A stretch of 64,000 bases of DNA, taken from the NCBI RefSeq assembly GCF_000934605.2, contig NZ_CP010897.2:558001-622000 (forward strand), given 5' to 3'. This document shows, piece after piece, positions 25,868-34,330 of this stretch. The stretch's first letter is position 1. Each line of letters opens with the position of its first letter. This DNA comes from Pandoraea vervacti. GTDB taxonomy: Bacteria; Pseudomonadota; Gammaproteobacteria; Burkholderiales; Burkholderiaceae. The notes under the pieces were generated by a model. It was not told the origin of the DNA and searched no databases. It worked only from the letters and a program-made list of their open reading frames with translations. The position numbers and the translations under genes are program-made.

Positions 25868-26832
25868 CCCGTGACCGTGCCATCGTTCTCGGCGCCGGCG
25901 TTAGCGGCCTGACGACGGCTGTCGCCATGGCGCTCGCGGGATGCCGCGTTGCCATCTATGCGGCGGAGGGGCCAGCGCAGACGACGTCATCGCTGGCCGC
26001 CGCGATCTGGCATCCGTTCTATCAGGCTCCCGATCTCGTCTATCTGGCGCGCGCGCGTCACACCTACGCCACGATGTGCCGACTGGCCTCCGATGCCGCG
26101 TCAGGCGTGATCATGAAACCACTGACCGAGTACTTCCGACGCGACGCGGGCGAACCGTGGTGGGCGGAGTGCGCCGCCAATCTGGAGCGTGTGCAGGACC
26201 CGGGGATGTCGCCGCGTTTCGCCTGCGCGTACCGTATGGATGTGCCGGTCGCCGATACCGGGACATACCTCCGATATCTGATGAACATGTTCCTCGAACT
26301 CGGAGGAACTTACGTGCACCGGTGCGTCGATGACCCGGCACCGTTGCTCGACGAAGCCGACGTCGTGGTGAATTGCTGCGGCTACGGTAGCCGACGGTTT
26401 GGCGATGATGCGCTGTCGCTCTCGCGCGCAATCGTGCTGCGCGCCGCGCGTGACGATACGGTGAGCGGGTGCCATATCGACGACTCCGATCCGGCGCTGC
26501 CCACCTACATCGTCGAACGCGTGGACGACATTGTGCTGGGCGGGACGGCGGATCCGGATTTGACGTCGACCGTGATCGCCGAGCCGCAGATTCGGGACAT
26601 CTTGCATCGCTGCAACGGTTTGTGCGAGGGGGCTTGCGCGTTGCGTGTGATCGACGCCCGTATCGGATTCCGGCCGATACGGGACAAGCCGCGCGTCGCG
26701 CGGGACGACAAGCATGCCCGACTGTTTCATAACTACGGTCACGGCGGTGGCGGGTTCACCTTGTCATGGGGGTGCGCACACGATGTGCTTCGCCTGACGG
26801 GCATCGAATCTGCCGGGACTGGATTGGAATGA
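25864..26832 (+). CDS. D-amino-acid-oxidase-like FAD enzyme
   Basis: 322 residues with a GTG start overlapping the preceding stop (GTGA). The FAD motif is VLGAGVSGLTTA (8-19). The substrate-carboxylate arginine lies in RIGFRPIRDKPRV near residue 270 and the flavin-binding C-terminus NYGHGGGGFTLSWGCA at 290-305 is typical of DAAO and D-aspartate oxidase. It would oxidise a D-amino acid, or an amine, to an imine with O2 as acceptor. In this cluster it could act on a pathway intermediate; that is inference. Length is normal for the family (about 320-345). Confidence 0.82.
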   Translation: MTRDRAIVLGAGVSGLTTAVAMALAGCRVAIYAAEGPAQTTSSLAAAIWHPFYQAPDLVYLARARHTYATMCRLASDAASGVIMKPLTEYFRRDAGEPWWAECAANLERVQDPGMSPRFACAYRMDVPVADTGTYLRYLMNMFLELGGTYVHRCVDDPAPLLDEADVVVNCCGYGSRRFGDDALSLSRAIVLRAARDDTVSGCHIDDSDPALPTYIVERVDDIVLGGTADPDLTSTVIAEPQIRDILHRCNGLCEGACALRVIDARIGFRPIRDKPRVARDDKHARLFHNYGHGGGGFTLSWGCAHDVLRLTGIESAGTGLE

Positions 26833-26959
26833 CGGGTGTTGACGTGTGCACGACACGCCCTTGTGACGGTCATTGCCGTGCGCGTGCGATTGCCCTGTCG
26901 ACCGGCCCAAGGCGATGAGTGGCGGCCGAGGGCGAATCAACGACGATTGAGGAGGCACG

Positions 26960-27604
26960 ATGGAACTGGACCCGTCGACGCTCGACGAGGGGAAGATTTA
27001 CAACTTCATGATGAGTACGATCCTGCCCCGCCCGATCGCGTGGATCAGTACGATCGACGCGCAGGGCAGGCCGAACCTGGCGCCATATGCCTACTTCATG
27101 GGGGTATGTTGTGTGCCGATGACCGTGTTGTTCTGCCCGGTCGTGCCGCCACGGCCCAAGCGCAAGAAAGACACCTTGTGCAACATCGAAGCGGTACCGG
27201 AGTTTGTGGTCAATGTCGCGAGCGCATCGTGCATCGACGCGGTCAATCTGTCTGCCGCTCCGCTGCCCGCAGGGGAGTCGGAATTCGATCTCACCGGGAC
27301 GACCCCGGTGGCGTCGTCGCGGGTGCGTCCACCACGCGTCAAGGAAGCCGCCGTAGCGTACGAGTGCCGCGTGCGCGACGTCATCGAAATCAGTGCAGCG
27401 CCGGGCGGCGGATGGATCGTGCTGGGGACGGTGCTCATGGCGCACGTCGACGACGCGTTGCTCGATCCAGACACCTGCCATGTGGACTTGCACGGGCTGA
27501 GGCCGGTGGGGCGTCTCGGCGGGGGATCGTTCACGAACGCGGCGGCCGATACCTTCACGTTGACGCGCTACAGGACGCTTGCCGATCTGGCGACACGCAA
27601 GTGA
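26960..27604 (+). CDS. Flavin-reductase-like FMN-binding split-barrel protein
   Basis: 214 residues from ATG 26960, with GAGGAGG about 6 nt upstream. The N-terminal ILPRPIAWISTIDAQGRPNLAPYAYF segment (about residues 21-45) is the signature of the flavin-reductase-like/DUF447-type split beta-barrel that binds FMN; later VNVAS and GTVLMAHVDD segments also fit. It might supply reduced flavin or electrons to the N-oxygenase, or be an oxidoreductase itself. It follows the DAAO-like gene after 127 bp and is the last gene on this strand. Its 3' end overlaps the converging luxR gene by 50 bp. Confidence 0.8.
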   Translation: MELDPSTLDEGKIYNFMMSTILPRPIAWISTIDAQGRPNLAPYAYFMGVCCVPMTVLFCPVVPPRPKRKKDTLCNIEAVPEFVVNVASASCIDAVNLSAAPLPAGESEFDLTGTTPVASSRVRPPRVKEAAVAYECRVRDVIEISAAPGGGWIVLGTVLMAHVDDALLDPDTCHVDLHGLRPVGRLGGGSFTNAAADTFTLTRYRTLADLATRK

Positions 27605-28415
27605 GCTCGGGCACTCGGCGGGTTTCGGTGTCCTCGAGCAGTCCATAGTCGCTGGCCAGCTTCGCGGCGCGATGACGACTCGACACGCCGAACTTGCGCA
27701 TGACGGAGCGCAAATGGAACACCACGCCGTGCTCGGAAATCGTGAGAATGCGGCCGATCTCCCACGACGTCTTGCCGCGCGCAACCCACCTCAGACACTC
27801 TCGCTCGCGAGGTGTCAATGCCGGTGCTGCGCGGTGCTTCGCACGAGCGGCCATGTCGCGTTGCACGAAGCGCCAGACCGCCTCGTGCAGATGCGTGGCC
27901 AGCACCACTCCCGCATGCTCTCGCCACACGTGCGCGCCGTTCGTCGCCGTGTCGCACAGGCGTGGCGCGTGACGGCGCAATGTCGCACGACGCGGCGACG
28001 ACAAGCTCAGTGTGCCCGACGCACCGCAGGGCGTGAAGACGGGGTACGTCACACCAAAGCGCAACCCCGCGGCGCGCTGCTCATCGAGCAGGCACAAGGC
28101 TTCGGGGGACGTGTACAACCCGGTGGTCCATTCGATGGGCGTGAGCTGACGCGCCGCAAGCGCGAGCGCCGGATCGATCGCCTCATAGTGCTGCTCGTAA
28201 CGTTGCCGCCAGTCGCGCAGGAGATTGTCGAATCGTGGCGTCGCAACGGTGCCGTCGGGCAGCGGGAAACGGCCGCAGTAGCGAAAGAACCGATGACCGA
28301 GCGATGCGCACAGCGATGGCAACACGGCGCGCAGGCCGTCGAAATCACTGGCGGCCCGCAGGGCGCCGAGACCGTCGGAAAACGCATGTTGGGTGAAGTG
28401 TCGCGTGGCGCACAT
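27555..28415 (-). CDS. LuxR-type acyl-homoserine-lactone-responsive regulator
   Basis: 286 residues from ATG 28415 (MCATRHFTQHAFSDGLGALR); no strong ribosome site is seen, and the open frame continues upstream without a better start. The N-terminal autoinducer-binding domain keeps the key pocket residues: Trp69 and Tyr73 (DWRQRYEQ), Asp81-Pro82 (AIDPAL) and Trp96 (IEWTTGLY). The C-terminal HTH is LTPRERECLRWVARGKTSWE then HGVVFHLRSVMRKFGV. No luxI-type synthase is in the window, so it is a solo or its partner is elsewhere. Its position facing the biosynthetic operon suggests that it controls it. Confidence 0.88.
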   Translation of the reverse strand: MCATRHFTQHAFSDGLGALRAASDFDGLRAVLPSLCASLGHRFFRYCGRFPLPDGTVATPRFDNLLRDWRQRYEQHYEAIDPALALAARQLTPIEWTTGLYTSPEALCLLDEQRAAGLRFGVTYPVFTPCGASGTLSLSSPRRATLRRHAPRLCDTATNGAHVWREHAGVVLATHLHEAVWRFVQRDMAARAKHRAAPALTPRERECLRWVARGKTSWEIGRILTISEHGVVFHLRSVMRKFGVSSRHRAAKLASDYGLLEDTETRRVPELTCVSPDRQASCSAST

Positions 28416-28514
28416 GACATGACGATGTAGGGAACATGTTTCGCTTGTAGCATGCGTCTCATGGCAGTGCGCGTTGTGTGTCGCCCGGTCGTCGCCGAAG
28501 CTTCGCAAGGTTGC

Positions 28515-28535
28515 CATTGCCCAAAGGTGGCAATG
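28515..28535. promoter_or_regulatory. 21-bp dyad upstream of luxR, possible operator
   Basis: CATTGCC (28515-28521) and GGCAATG (28529-28535) are perfectly symmetric around a 7-nt centre. The overall size is close to a lux box (about 20 bp), though the arms differ from the best-known consensus. It is 100 bp upstream of the luxR start codon. Confidence 0.35.
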
Positions 28536-28929
28536 TCATGTCGATGCCGTCGGTCACGGTCGCGAAGCCGAACGACGGGGCGCGACATAACGTCGCATGC
28601 GAAATCCGCGACGCCGTCTACTGTTGATGGATATCGGACGAATCCCGCATCGCAGCGGAGCACGCTGCGCACCCACGATGGGGGTGGCTGCGTGTCGCGA
28701 CGCCATGCGCAACCACGCAGAGCATCGATCGTGCGTCTTGTCGATCAGGGTATTCAGGACACCGCAACGAGTCGCATCGTGTTGCAATGTGTCAAACCGT
28801 CGGCGCATAGGGAGTATCCCGTAGTCGTCCGGTCGCTGAGATTTTTTCGCTAGGGGAATTACCGGATTTCCCTTTTGCATCAATGAGTTCAGGAGGATGC
28901 TATGGCGCGCCAAATACTCGGTATCAATG

Positions 28930-28959
28930 TTGTCGCTTGGAGAATGCGCGTTCTATAAT
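28930..28959 (+). promoter_or_regulatory. Sigma-70 promoter for the cox region
   Basis: TTGTCG (28930-28935), an 18-bp spacer and a perfect TATAAT (28954-28959). It faces the DUF2244-coxB genes, whose first start is about 75 bp downstream. Confidence 0.65.
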
Positions 28960-29032
28960 GCGGCAGTTTGTCGCGGCCCGGACGCAACTCGTTCCCGGCC
29001 GTCGGACATGAAAGACCCAAAATGCCCCACGG

Positions 29033-29515
29033 GTGATGGCGATGCTCGCAGCCTCTTCTTCCGAAGCCGGATCGGTGACGAAGGAATGGAAGCACAAGCG
29101 CAACTGCGCGATATCGCCGCGCCAGTTTGTCCTGTTCTACCTGTCGTTGGCCGCCGTGTCACTGGGTGTTGCCTTGATTGCGGCGTGGCGCGGTGGGTGG
29201 TTGGTCTTGCCGTTCACAGGCCTGGACTTGCTCGTGGTGGGCGTTGCGTTCGTCATTCATGCCCGGCATGCCACAGATTACGAGGTCATTCGGTTGTCGC
29301 CCGTGAGCCTTGTGGTCGAGCAACGTTCAGCACAGAGGTTGACGCAGTTCGAGTTCAATCCCCGCTGGGTGCGCATCGACATCGAGAAGCCGCCGCGTAC
29401 GCGCATCGTCTTGCGCTCGGGTAGCCGCTCGATCACCGTCGGTGCCTATCTTGCGCCGCATCGCCGCGAAACGTTTGCGCGCGAGCTGCGCCGTTGTCTT
29501 GCCCAACAGGCCTGA
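29033..29515 (+). CDS. DUF2244 membrane protein
   Basis: 160 residues; GTG 29033 or ATGs at 29036 and 29042 can start it. Two membrane helices at about residues 33-50 and 56-74 are followed by a soluble domain with SPVSLVVEQ, FEFNPRWVRI and VGAYLAPHRRETFARELRRCL, matching DUF2244. The function is unknown; the gene regularly precedes cytochrome oxidase genes in proteobacteria, and here it ends 41 bp before coxB, so a link with oxidase biogenesis is likely. Confidence 0.82.
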   Translation: MMAMLAASSSEAGSVTKEWKHKRNCAISPRQFVLFYLSLAAVSLGVALIAAWRGGWLVLPFTGLDLLVVGVAFVIHARHATDYEVIRLSPVSLVVEQRSAQRLTQFEFNPRWVRIDIEKPPRTRIVLRSGSRSITVGAYLAPHRRETFARELRRCLAQQA

Positions 29516-29556
29516 GAGATGGAGACGATCTCGGGCGACCGCCAGGGAGGATTTGG

Positions 29557-30783
29557 ATGGTAATTTTGGGTAAGGAAGCTATGAAAAAAACGAAACACGC
29601 CTTGGCGGCTTTCCTTGCGGGCGCCTCACTGCTCGTCGGCGCTCCGGCACTGGCGGCGGTCACGGATATGCCGGGGGGGCCGGCCGTCAACGAACTCAAC
29701 TTCCAGCCGCCGGTGACGAAGCTCGCGCAAGAGCTTCACAGCCTTCACACCATGATGTTGATCATCTGTCTGGTGATCTTCCTCGCGGTGTTCGGCGTGA
29801 TGTTCTACTCGATCATCAAGCACCGTAAATCCAAGGGCCATCAGCCCGCGAACTTCCACGAAAGCACCACGGTCGAGGTGATCTGGACGGTCGTGCCGTT
29901 CATCATCGTGATTCTCATGGCGTTGCCCGCCACGAAGACGGTGGTCGCCATGAAGGACACCACCAACGCCGATCTCACCATCAAGGTGACCGGATATCAG
30001 TGGAAGTGGGGCTACGACTACCTGAAGGGTGACGGCGAGGGCATCAAGTTCCTCTCCACGCTCACGACACCGCGCAGCCAGATCGACGGCGCCGAGCCGA
30101 AGAGCAATACGTACTTGCAGGAAGTCGACAACCCGATGGTCGTGCCGGTCAACAAGAAGGTGCGCCTGATCACCACGGCCAACGACGTCATCCACTCGTT
30201 CTACGTGCCCGCCTTCGGCATCAAGCAGGACGCCATTCCCGGCTTCGTGCGCGACACCTGGTTCAAGGCCGAGAAGGTCGGCGAGTATCGCGGCTTCTGC
30301 ACCGAACTGTGCGGCAAGGAGCACGCGTTCATGCCGGTGGTCGTGAAGGTGGTATCGGAAGACGACTACAACAAGTGGGTCGACGCGCAGAAGAAGCAGA
30401 TGGCGGCGTCGGCAGACGATCCGAACAAGACCTACACCGTGCAGGAATTGATGGAGCGCGGCCAGAAGGTCTACGCATCGAATTGCGCGGTGTGTCACCA
30501 GCCCAACGGCAAGGGCGGCGGTGCGTTCCCGGCGCTCGACGGCGGCAAGATCGTGACCGGTCCGGTGGCGGATCACGTCAGCATCGTGCTGCATGGCAAG
30601 AATGCGATGCCGAACTGGTCGCATCTGAACGATGTGGAGCTTGCGGCCGTCATCACGTACGAGCGCAATTCGTGGAGCAACAAGACCGGCGACGTCGTTC
30701 AGCCGGCGCAGGTGCGTGAGGCACGCGGCAACAAGTCGGCCAACGCGGTCGGCGCCGCGGCAGACGCAGCGAAGAACAGTTAA
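29557..30783 (+). CDS. coxB: Cytochrome c oxidase subunit II with fused cytochrome c domain
   Basis: 408 residues from ATG 29557, preceded by AGGGAGG; an ATG at 29581 is also possible. Order of parts: signal peptide to about residue 37, two membrane helices (about 63-85 and 106-125), the CuA domain with HSFYVPAFGIKQDAIPG and YRGFCTELCGKEHAFMPV holding the copper ligands, then a C-terminal class I cytochrome c domain with CAVCH and a Met ligand in AMPNWSHL. The fused heme makes it a caa3-like subunit II. It receives electrons from cytochrome c and passes them to subunit I. Confidence 0.95.
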   Translation: MVILGKEAMKKTKHALAAFLAGASLLVGAPALAAVTDMPGGPAVNELNFQPPVTKLAQELHSLHTMMLIICLVIFLAVFGVMFYSIIKHRKSKGHQPANFHESTTVEVIWTVVPFIIVILMALPATKTVVAMKDTTNADLTIKVTGYQWKWGYDYLKGDGEGIKFLSTLTTPRSQIDGAEPKSNTYLQEVDNPMVVPVNKKVRLITTANDVIHSFYVPAFGIKQDAIPGFVRDTWFKAEKVGEYRGFCTELCGKEHAFMPVVVKVVSEDDYNKWVDAQKKQMAASADDPNKTYTVQELMERGQKVYASNCAVCHQPNGKGGGAFPALDGGKIVTGPVADHVSIVLHGKNAMPNWSHLNDVELAAVITYERNSWSNKTGDVVQPAQVREARGNKSANAVGAAADAAKNS

Positions 30784-30817
30784 GTCGTTCGACCAGTTCG
30801 AAGCAAGGAGATTGGGT

Positions 30818-32410
30818 ATGAGTTCCATCGCTCACGATCACGTGGCGGGTCACGACGATCACGCGCACGACCATCCGCACGGATGGCGTCGGTGGCTGTT
30901 CGCGACGAATCACAAGGACATCGGCACGATGTACATGATCTTCTCGTTCGTCATGCTGCTCTCGGGCGGCGTGATGGCCTTGATGATCCGTGCCGAATTG
31001 TTCGAGCCGGGCTTGCAGTTCATCCGCCCGGAGTTCTTCAATCAGCTCACCACCATGCACGGACTGGTGATGATTTTCGGCGCGATCATGCCGGCGTTCG
31101 TAGGTTTCGCGAACTGGATGATTCCGTTGCAGATCGGCGCTTCGGACATGGCGTTCGCGCGCATGAACAACTTCAGCTTCTGGCTGCTGCCGGTCGGCGG
31201 TCTGCTGCTGATTTCGTCGTTCCTCGTGCCGGGCGGCGCCACTGCTGCCGGCTGGACGATGTACGCCCCCCTGTCGGTACAGATGGGACCGGGCCAGGAT
31301 CTGGCGATCTTCGGGGCCCACATTCTGGGCGCGTCGTCGATCATGGGCGCGATCAACATCATCGTCACGATTCTGAACATGCGCGCGCCGGGCATGACGC
31401 TCATGAAGATGCCGATGTTCGTGTGGACGTGGCTGATTACCGCTTATCTGCTCATCGCCGTGATGCCGGTGCTCGCCGGCGCGATCACGATGCTGCTTAC
31501 GGACCGTCACTTCGGGACGTCGTTCTTCAACGCGGCGGGTGGCGGCGACCCGGTCATGTATCAGCACATCTTCTGGTTCTTCGGACACCCGGAGGTGTAC
31601 ATCATGATTTTGCCGGCCTTCGGGATCGTCTCGCAGGTCATTCCGGCGTTCTCGCGCAAGCCGCTCTTCGGCTATAGCTCGATGGTGTACGCCACGGCAT
31701 CGATCGCGATTCTGTCGTTCATGGTGTGGGCGCACCACATGTTCGTCACGGGCATGCCGGTCACGGGGCAGCTGTTCTTCATGTACGCGACCATGCTGAT
31801 CTCCGTGCCCACGGGCGTGAAGGTCTTCAACTGGGTCGCCACGATGTGGAAGGGCGCGCTGACGTTCGAGACGCCGATGCTCTTCGCCGTCGGCTTCCTC
31901 TTCGTGTTCACGATGGGCGGCTTCACCGGCCTGATGCTCTCGCTCGCGCCGCTCGATATCCAGATGCACGGGACTTACTACGTGGTGGCGCACTTCCACT
32001 ATGTGCTGGTGGCCGGTTCACTCTTCGCGCTGTTCTCAGGGTTCTATTACTGGGTACCGAAGTGGACAGGCCACATGTACAACGAGTGGCGCGGCAAGTT
32101 CCACTTCTGGGGCTCGCTCATCACGTTCAACGTGACGTTCTTCCCGATGCACTTCCTGGGGCTGGCCGGCATGCCGCGTCGCTATGCCGACTACCCGGCG
32201 CAATTCACCGACTTCAACCAGTTGGCGACCATCGGCGCCTTCGGTTTCGGCCTGATGCAGGTGTACTTCCTGTTCTGGGTGGCGCTGCCGGCATGGCGCG
32301 GTGGCAAGGCCGCCGACGCCAAACCGTGGGACGGTGCGGAAGGGCTGGAGTGGACCGTGCCGAGCCCGGCGCCGTTCCATACCTTCGAGACGCCGCCGAA
32401 GGTGCATTGA
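30818..32410 (+). CDS. ctaD: Cytochrome c oxidase subunit I
   Basis: 530 residues from ATG 30818, with AAGGAG 8 nt upstream; a longer open frame overlaps coxB in another frame and is rejected. A His-rich cytosolic N-terminus precedes 12 membrane helices. The low-spin heme histidine is in TTMHGLVMIFG, the CuB/tyrosine site in WFFGHPEVYIMILPAFG, the CuB histidine pair in MVWAHHMFVTGM, and heme a/a3 ligands in GTYYVVAHFHYVLV. It is the catalytic proton-pumping subunit. Confidence 0.97.
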   Translation: MSSIAHDHVAGHDDHAHDHPHGWRRWLFATNHKDIGTMYMIFSFVMLLSGGVMALMIRAELFEPGLQFIRPEFFNQLTTMHGLVMIFGAIMPAFVGFANWMIPLQIGASDMAFARMNNFSFWLLPVGGLLLISSFLVPGGATAAGWTMYAPLSVQMGPGQDLAIFGAHILGASSIMGAINIIVTILNMRAPGMTLMKMPMFVWTWLITAYLLIAVMPVLAGAITMLLTDRHFGTSFFNAAGGGDPVMYQHIFWFFGHPEVYIMILPAFGIVSQVIPAFSRKPLFGYSSMVYATASIAILSFMVWAHHMFVTGMPVTGQLFFMYATMLISVPTGVKVFNWVATMWKGALTFETPMLFAVGFLFVFTMGGFTGLMLSLAPLDIQMHGTYYVVAHFHYVLVAGSLFALFSGFYYWVPKWTGHMYNEWRGKFHFWGSLITFNVTFFPMHFLGLAGMPRRYADYPAQFTDFNQLATIGAFGFGLMQVYFLFWVALPAWRGGKAADAKPWDGAEGLEWTVPSPAPFHTFETPPKVH

Positions 32411-32412
32411 GC

Positions 32413-32532
32413 ATGGCGCTCAGTCGCGAACAGCGGGCGAAGAACCTGCGCACCGGGCTGATTCTCGGCTCGGTCGTGCTGGCCTTCTTCGTCGGCGTGA
32501 TGATCAAGACCAAGCTGTTGGGCGGTATCTGA
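32413..32532 (+). CDS. Cytochrome oxidase small assembly protein
   Basis: A 39-residue protein, MALSREQRAKNLRTGLIL then a hydrophobic stretch SVVLAFFVGVMIKTKLL. It starts 2 bp after the ctaD stop and its TGA abuts the ctaG ATG. One membrane helix with a basic cytosolic N-terminus, as in the small oxidase assembly proteins annotated between ctaD and ctaG in betaproteobacteria. Exact role unknown. Confidence 0.8.
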   Translation: MALSREQRAKNLRTGLILGSVVLAFFVGVMIKTKLLGGI

Positions 32533-33150
32533 ATGGCCGGCCTGCGACGCATCAACGCACGCACCTTCAGCAAGCTGTTGCTGCTCGTCGCGGTGATGTT
32601 CGGTTTCGGCTACGCGATGGTGCCGTTCTACCGCGCGTTTTGCGACCTCGTGGGCATTAACCAGCTGGGCGATCGCACCACGCAGATCAGTGCGCGTAAT
32701 TCGCAGATCGACGAGAGTCGCACGATCACGGTCGAGTTCGACGCCAACGCGCAGGGACCGCTGCGCTTCAAGCCGGCGAAGCGCAGCCTGACGGTGCATC
32801 CGGGCCAGATGGCGACCATCGAATACGAAGTGGCGAATCAACAACCGCATGAAGTGCGCGCGCAGGCGATTCCGAGCTATGCGCCGGCGCAGGCGGCGAG
32901 CTACTTCAAGAAGATCGAGTGTTTCTGCTTCACGCAGCAAACCCTCAAGGCCGGTGAGGCCAAGGAGTTTCCGGTGGTGTTCGTGGTCGACACGAAGCTG
33001 CCCAAGGATGTGAATACGATCACGCTGTCCTATACTTTTTTCGATCTCGGCAAGAACGACGCCAGTCAACGCGCGGACGCCCCGACGGGTTCCCAGGTTG
33101 GCGAGGCGAGCGCAGGAGCGACAGGAGGAGGCAAGGGCGGCAATGGATGA
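32533..33150 (+). CDS. ctaG: Cytochrome c oxidase copper chaperone Cox11/CtaG
   Basis: 205 residues; ATG directly follows the previous TGA. One N-terminal membrane helix (LLLLVAVMFGFGYAMVPFYRAFC) anchors a periplasmic immunoglobulin-like domain. The copper-binding CFCF motif is in KKIECFCFTQQTLKAGE, with a further cysteine in YRAFCDLVG. It inserts CuB into subunit I. The last 25 residues are Gly/Ala/Ser-rich and extend beyond the usual domain. Confidence 0.95.
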   Translation: MAGLRRINARTFSKLLLLVAVMFGFGYAMVPFYRAFCDLVGINQLGDRTTQISARNSQIDESRTITVEFDANAQGPLRFKPAKRSLTVHPGQMATIEYEVANQQPHEVRAQAIPSYAPAQAASYFKKIECFCFTQQTLKAGEAKEFPVVFVVDTKLPKDVNTITLSYTFFDLGKNDASQRADAPTGSQVGEASAGATGGGKGGNG

Positions 33151-33364
33151 CCTGAAGGAGGCGACCCAGCGCAAACTGTCGTTCTTCCAGACCATCGGTG
33201 CGGTGTTCTGGTCGTTTTTCGGTGTGCGCAAGGGACGTGATCACGACCGCGACATGGCGCAGCTCAACCCTGTGCATCTGATCGTTGCGGGACTGATCGG
33301 GGGCATCCTGTTCGTCGTGGCGCTGGTATTTCTGGCGAAGCTCGCCATTCGGCTCGCGACGTGA
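33143..33364 (+). CDS. DUF2970 small membrane protein
   Basis: 73 residues from ATG 33143, overlapping the end of ctaG by 8 bp, with GGAGGAGG upstream inside ctaG. Sequence KLSFFQTIGAVFWSFFGVRKG is the DUF2970 signature and one membrane helix (LIVAGLIGGILFVVALVFLA) ends the protein. The role is unknown, but it is a constant neighbour of betaproteobacterial oxidase genes. Confidence 0.88.
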   Translation: MDDLKEATQRKLSFFQTIGAVFWSFFGVRKGRDHDRDMAQLNPVHLIVAGLIGGILFVVALVFLAKLAIRLAT

Positions 33365-33403
33365 TTGGCATAGACAAAGAGAACCAAGCCTGGAGAGATA
33401 AGA

Positions 33404-34264
33404 ATGAGTGGTCAACACCAAACGGCGCCTTACTACTTCGTGCCGGCCCCCTCGCGTCACCCGGTGAGCTGCAGCGTCGGCTTGCTGGTGGTGCTCGCAT
33501 CGGCCGCCGCGTGGGTCAACGGACTATCGTGGGCGCCGTGGACGGCGCTGGTCGGCCTGCTATGGGTGCTTTGGGTGCTGCGCAGCTGGTTCGGCGACTC
33601 CATCGCAGAGTCCGAAGGCGGCCTGTACAGCAAGCGCATCGATGTGTCCTACCGCTGGGGCATGAGCTGGTTCATCTTCTCGGAGGTGATGTTCTTCGGC
33701 GCATTCTTCGGGGCGTTGTTCTACGCACGTACGCTGGCCATGCCATGGTTGGGCGACCTCGATAACAAGCTGCTGTGGCCCGACTTTACCGCTGTGTGGC
33801 CGAACACCGGCCCGGCGGGTGTGGTCGATGCGTTCGAGACGATGGGCCCGTGGCCGATCCCGACGCTCAACACGGCACTGCTGCTCACCTCGGGCGTCAC
33901 GCTGACGATTTCGCACCACGCTCTGCGTGCGAACCATCGTGGCAGCGCGATCTTCTGGCTGTTCGCTACCGTCGTGCTCGGCTTCGTATTCCTGGGCTTC
34001 CAGGCGTATGAATATCACCACGCTTACACCGAACTGAACCTGAAGCTGACCTCGGGCGTCTATGGCTCGACGTTCTTCCTGCTCACCGGCTTTCACGGTT
34101 TTCACGTGATGATGGGCGCAATCATGCTCTCCGTCATGCTGGTGCGTCTGATGAAGGGGCACTTCACGCCGGATCATCACTTCGGTTTCGAAGGCGCAGC
34201 CTGGTACTGGCACTTTGTGGACGTGGTCTGGCTCGGGCTGTACGTCGTCGTGTACTGGCTCTGA
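33404..34264 (+). CDS. ctaE: Cytochrome c oxidase subunit III
   Basis: 286 residues with seven predicted helices. Family motifs: YRWGMSWFIFSEVMFFGAFFG-type segment at about residues 84-104, TSGVTLTISHHAL, and the C-terminal FHGFHVMMG and WYWHFVDVVWLGLYVVVYWL (about residues 266-285). It completes the three-subunit core and supports proton uptake and stability. A terminator at 34302-34327 follows. In relatives the DUF2909 and surf1 genes come next, but here an IS110 element intervenes. Confidence 0.97.
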   Translation: MSGQHQTAPYYFVPAPSRHPVSCSVGLLVVLASAAAWVNGLSWAPWTALVGLLWVLWVLRSWFGDSIAESEGGLYSKRIDVSYRWGMSWFIFSEVMFFGAFFGALFYARTLAMPWLGDLDNKLLWPDFTAVWPNTGPAGVVDAFETMGPWPIPTLNTALLLTSGVTLTISHHALRANHRGSAIFWLFATVVLGFVFLGFQAYEYHHAYTELNLKLTSGVYGSTFFLLTGFHGFHVMMGAIMLSVMLVRLMKGHFTPDHHFGFEGAAWYWHFVDVVWLGLYVVVYWL

Positions 34265-34301
34265 CGCCGGCCCCCGTCGTCGATACCGTCAACGCTCAGG
34301 G

Positions 34302-34327
34302 CGCCGCCGGATTCCGGCGGCGTTTCC
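34302..34327 (+). terminator. Terminator after ctaE
   Basis: CGCCGCCGG (34302-34310) pairs with CCGGCGGCG (34314-34322) and is followed by TTTCC. Strong stem, short T-run. Confidence 0.7.
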
Positions 34328-34330
34328 ATT

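Larger units (their letters stand above)
28416..29032. other. Divergent intergenic region luxR/DUF2244
   Basis: This 617-bp gap contains a palindromic AACATGTT at 28433-28440 and a 21-bp dyad at 28515-28535 on the luxR side, plus a good sigma-70 promoter at 28930-28959 on the other side. Short open frames here have no recognisable product. Confidence 0.55.

Noticed and set aside
30653..31999. A long - strand open frame opposite ctaD
   Set aside because: Antisense shadow of a highly conserved subunit I gene; no recognisable motif.
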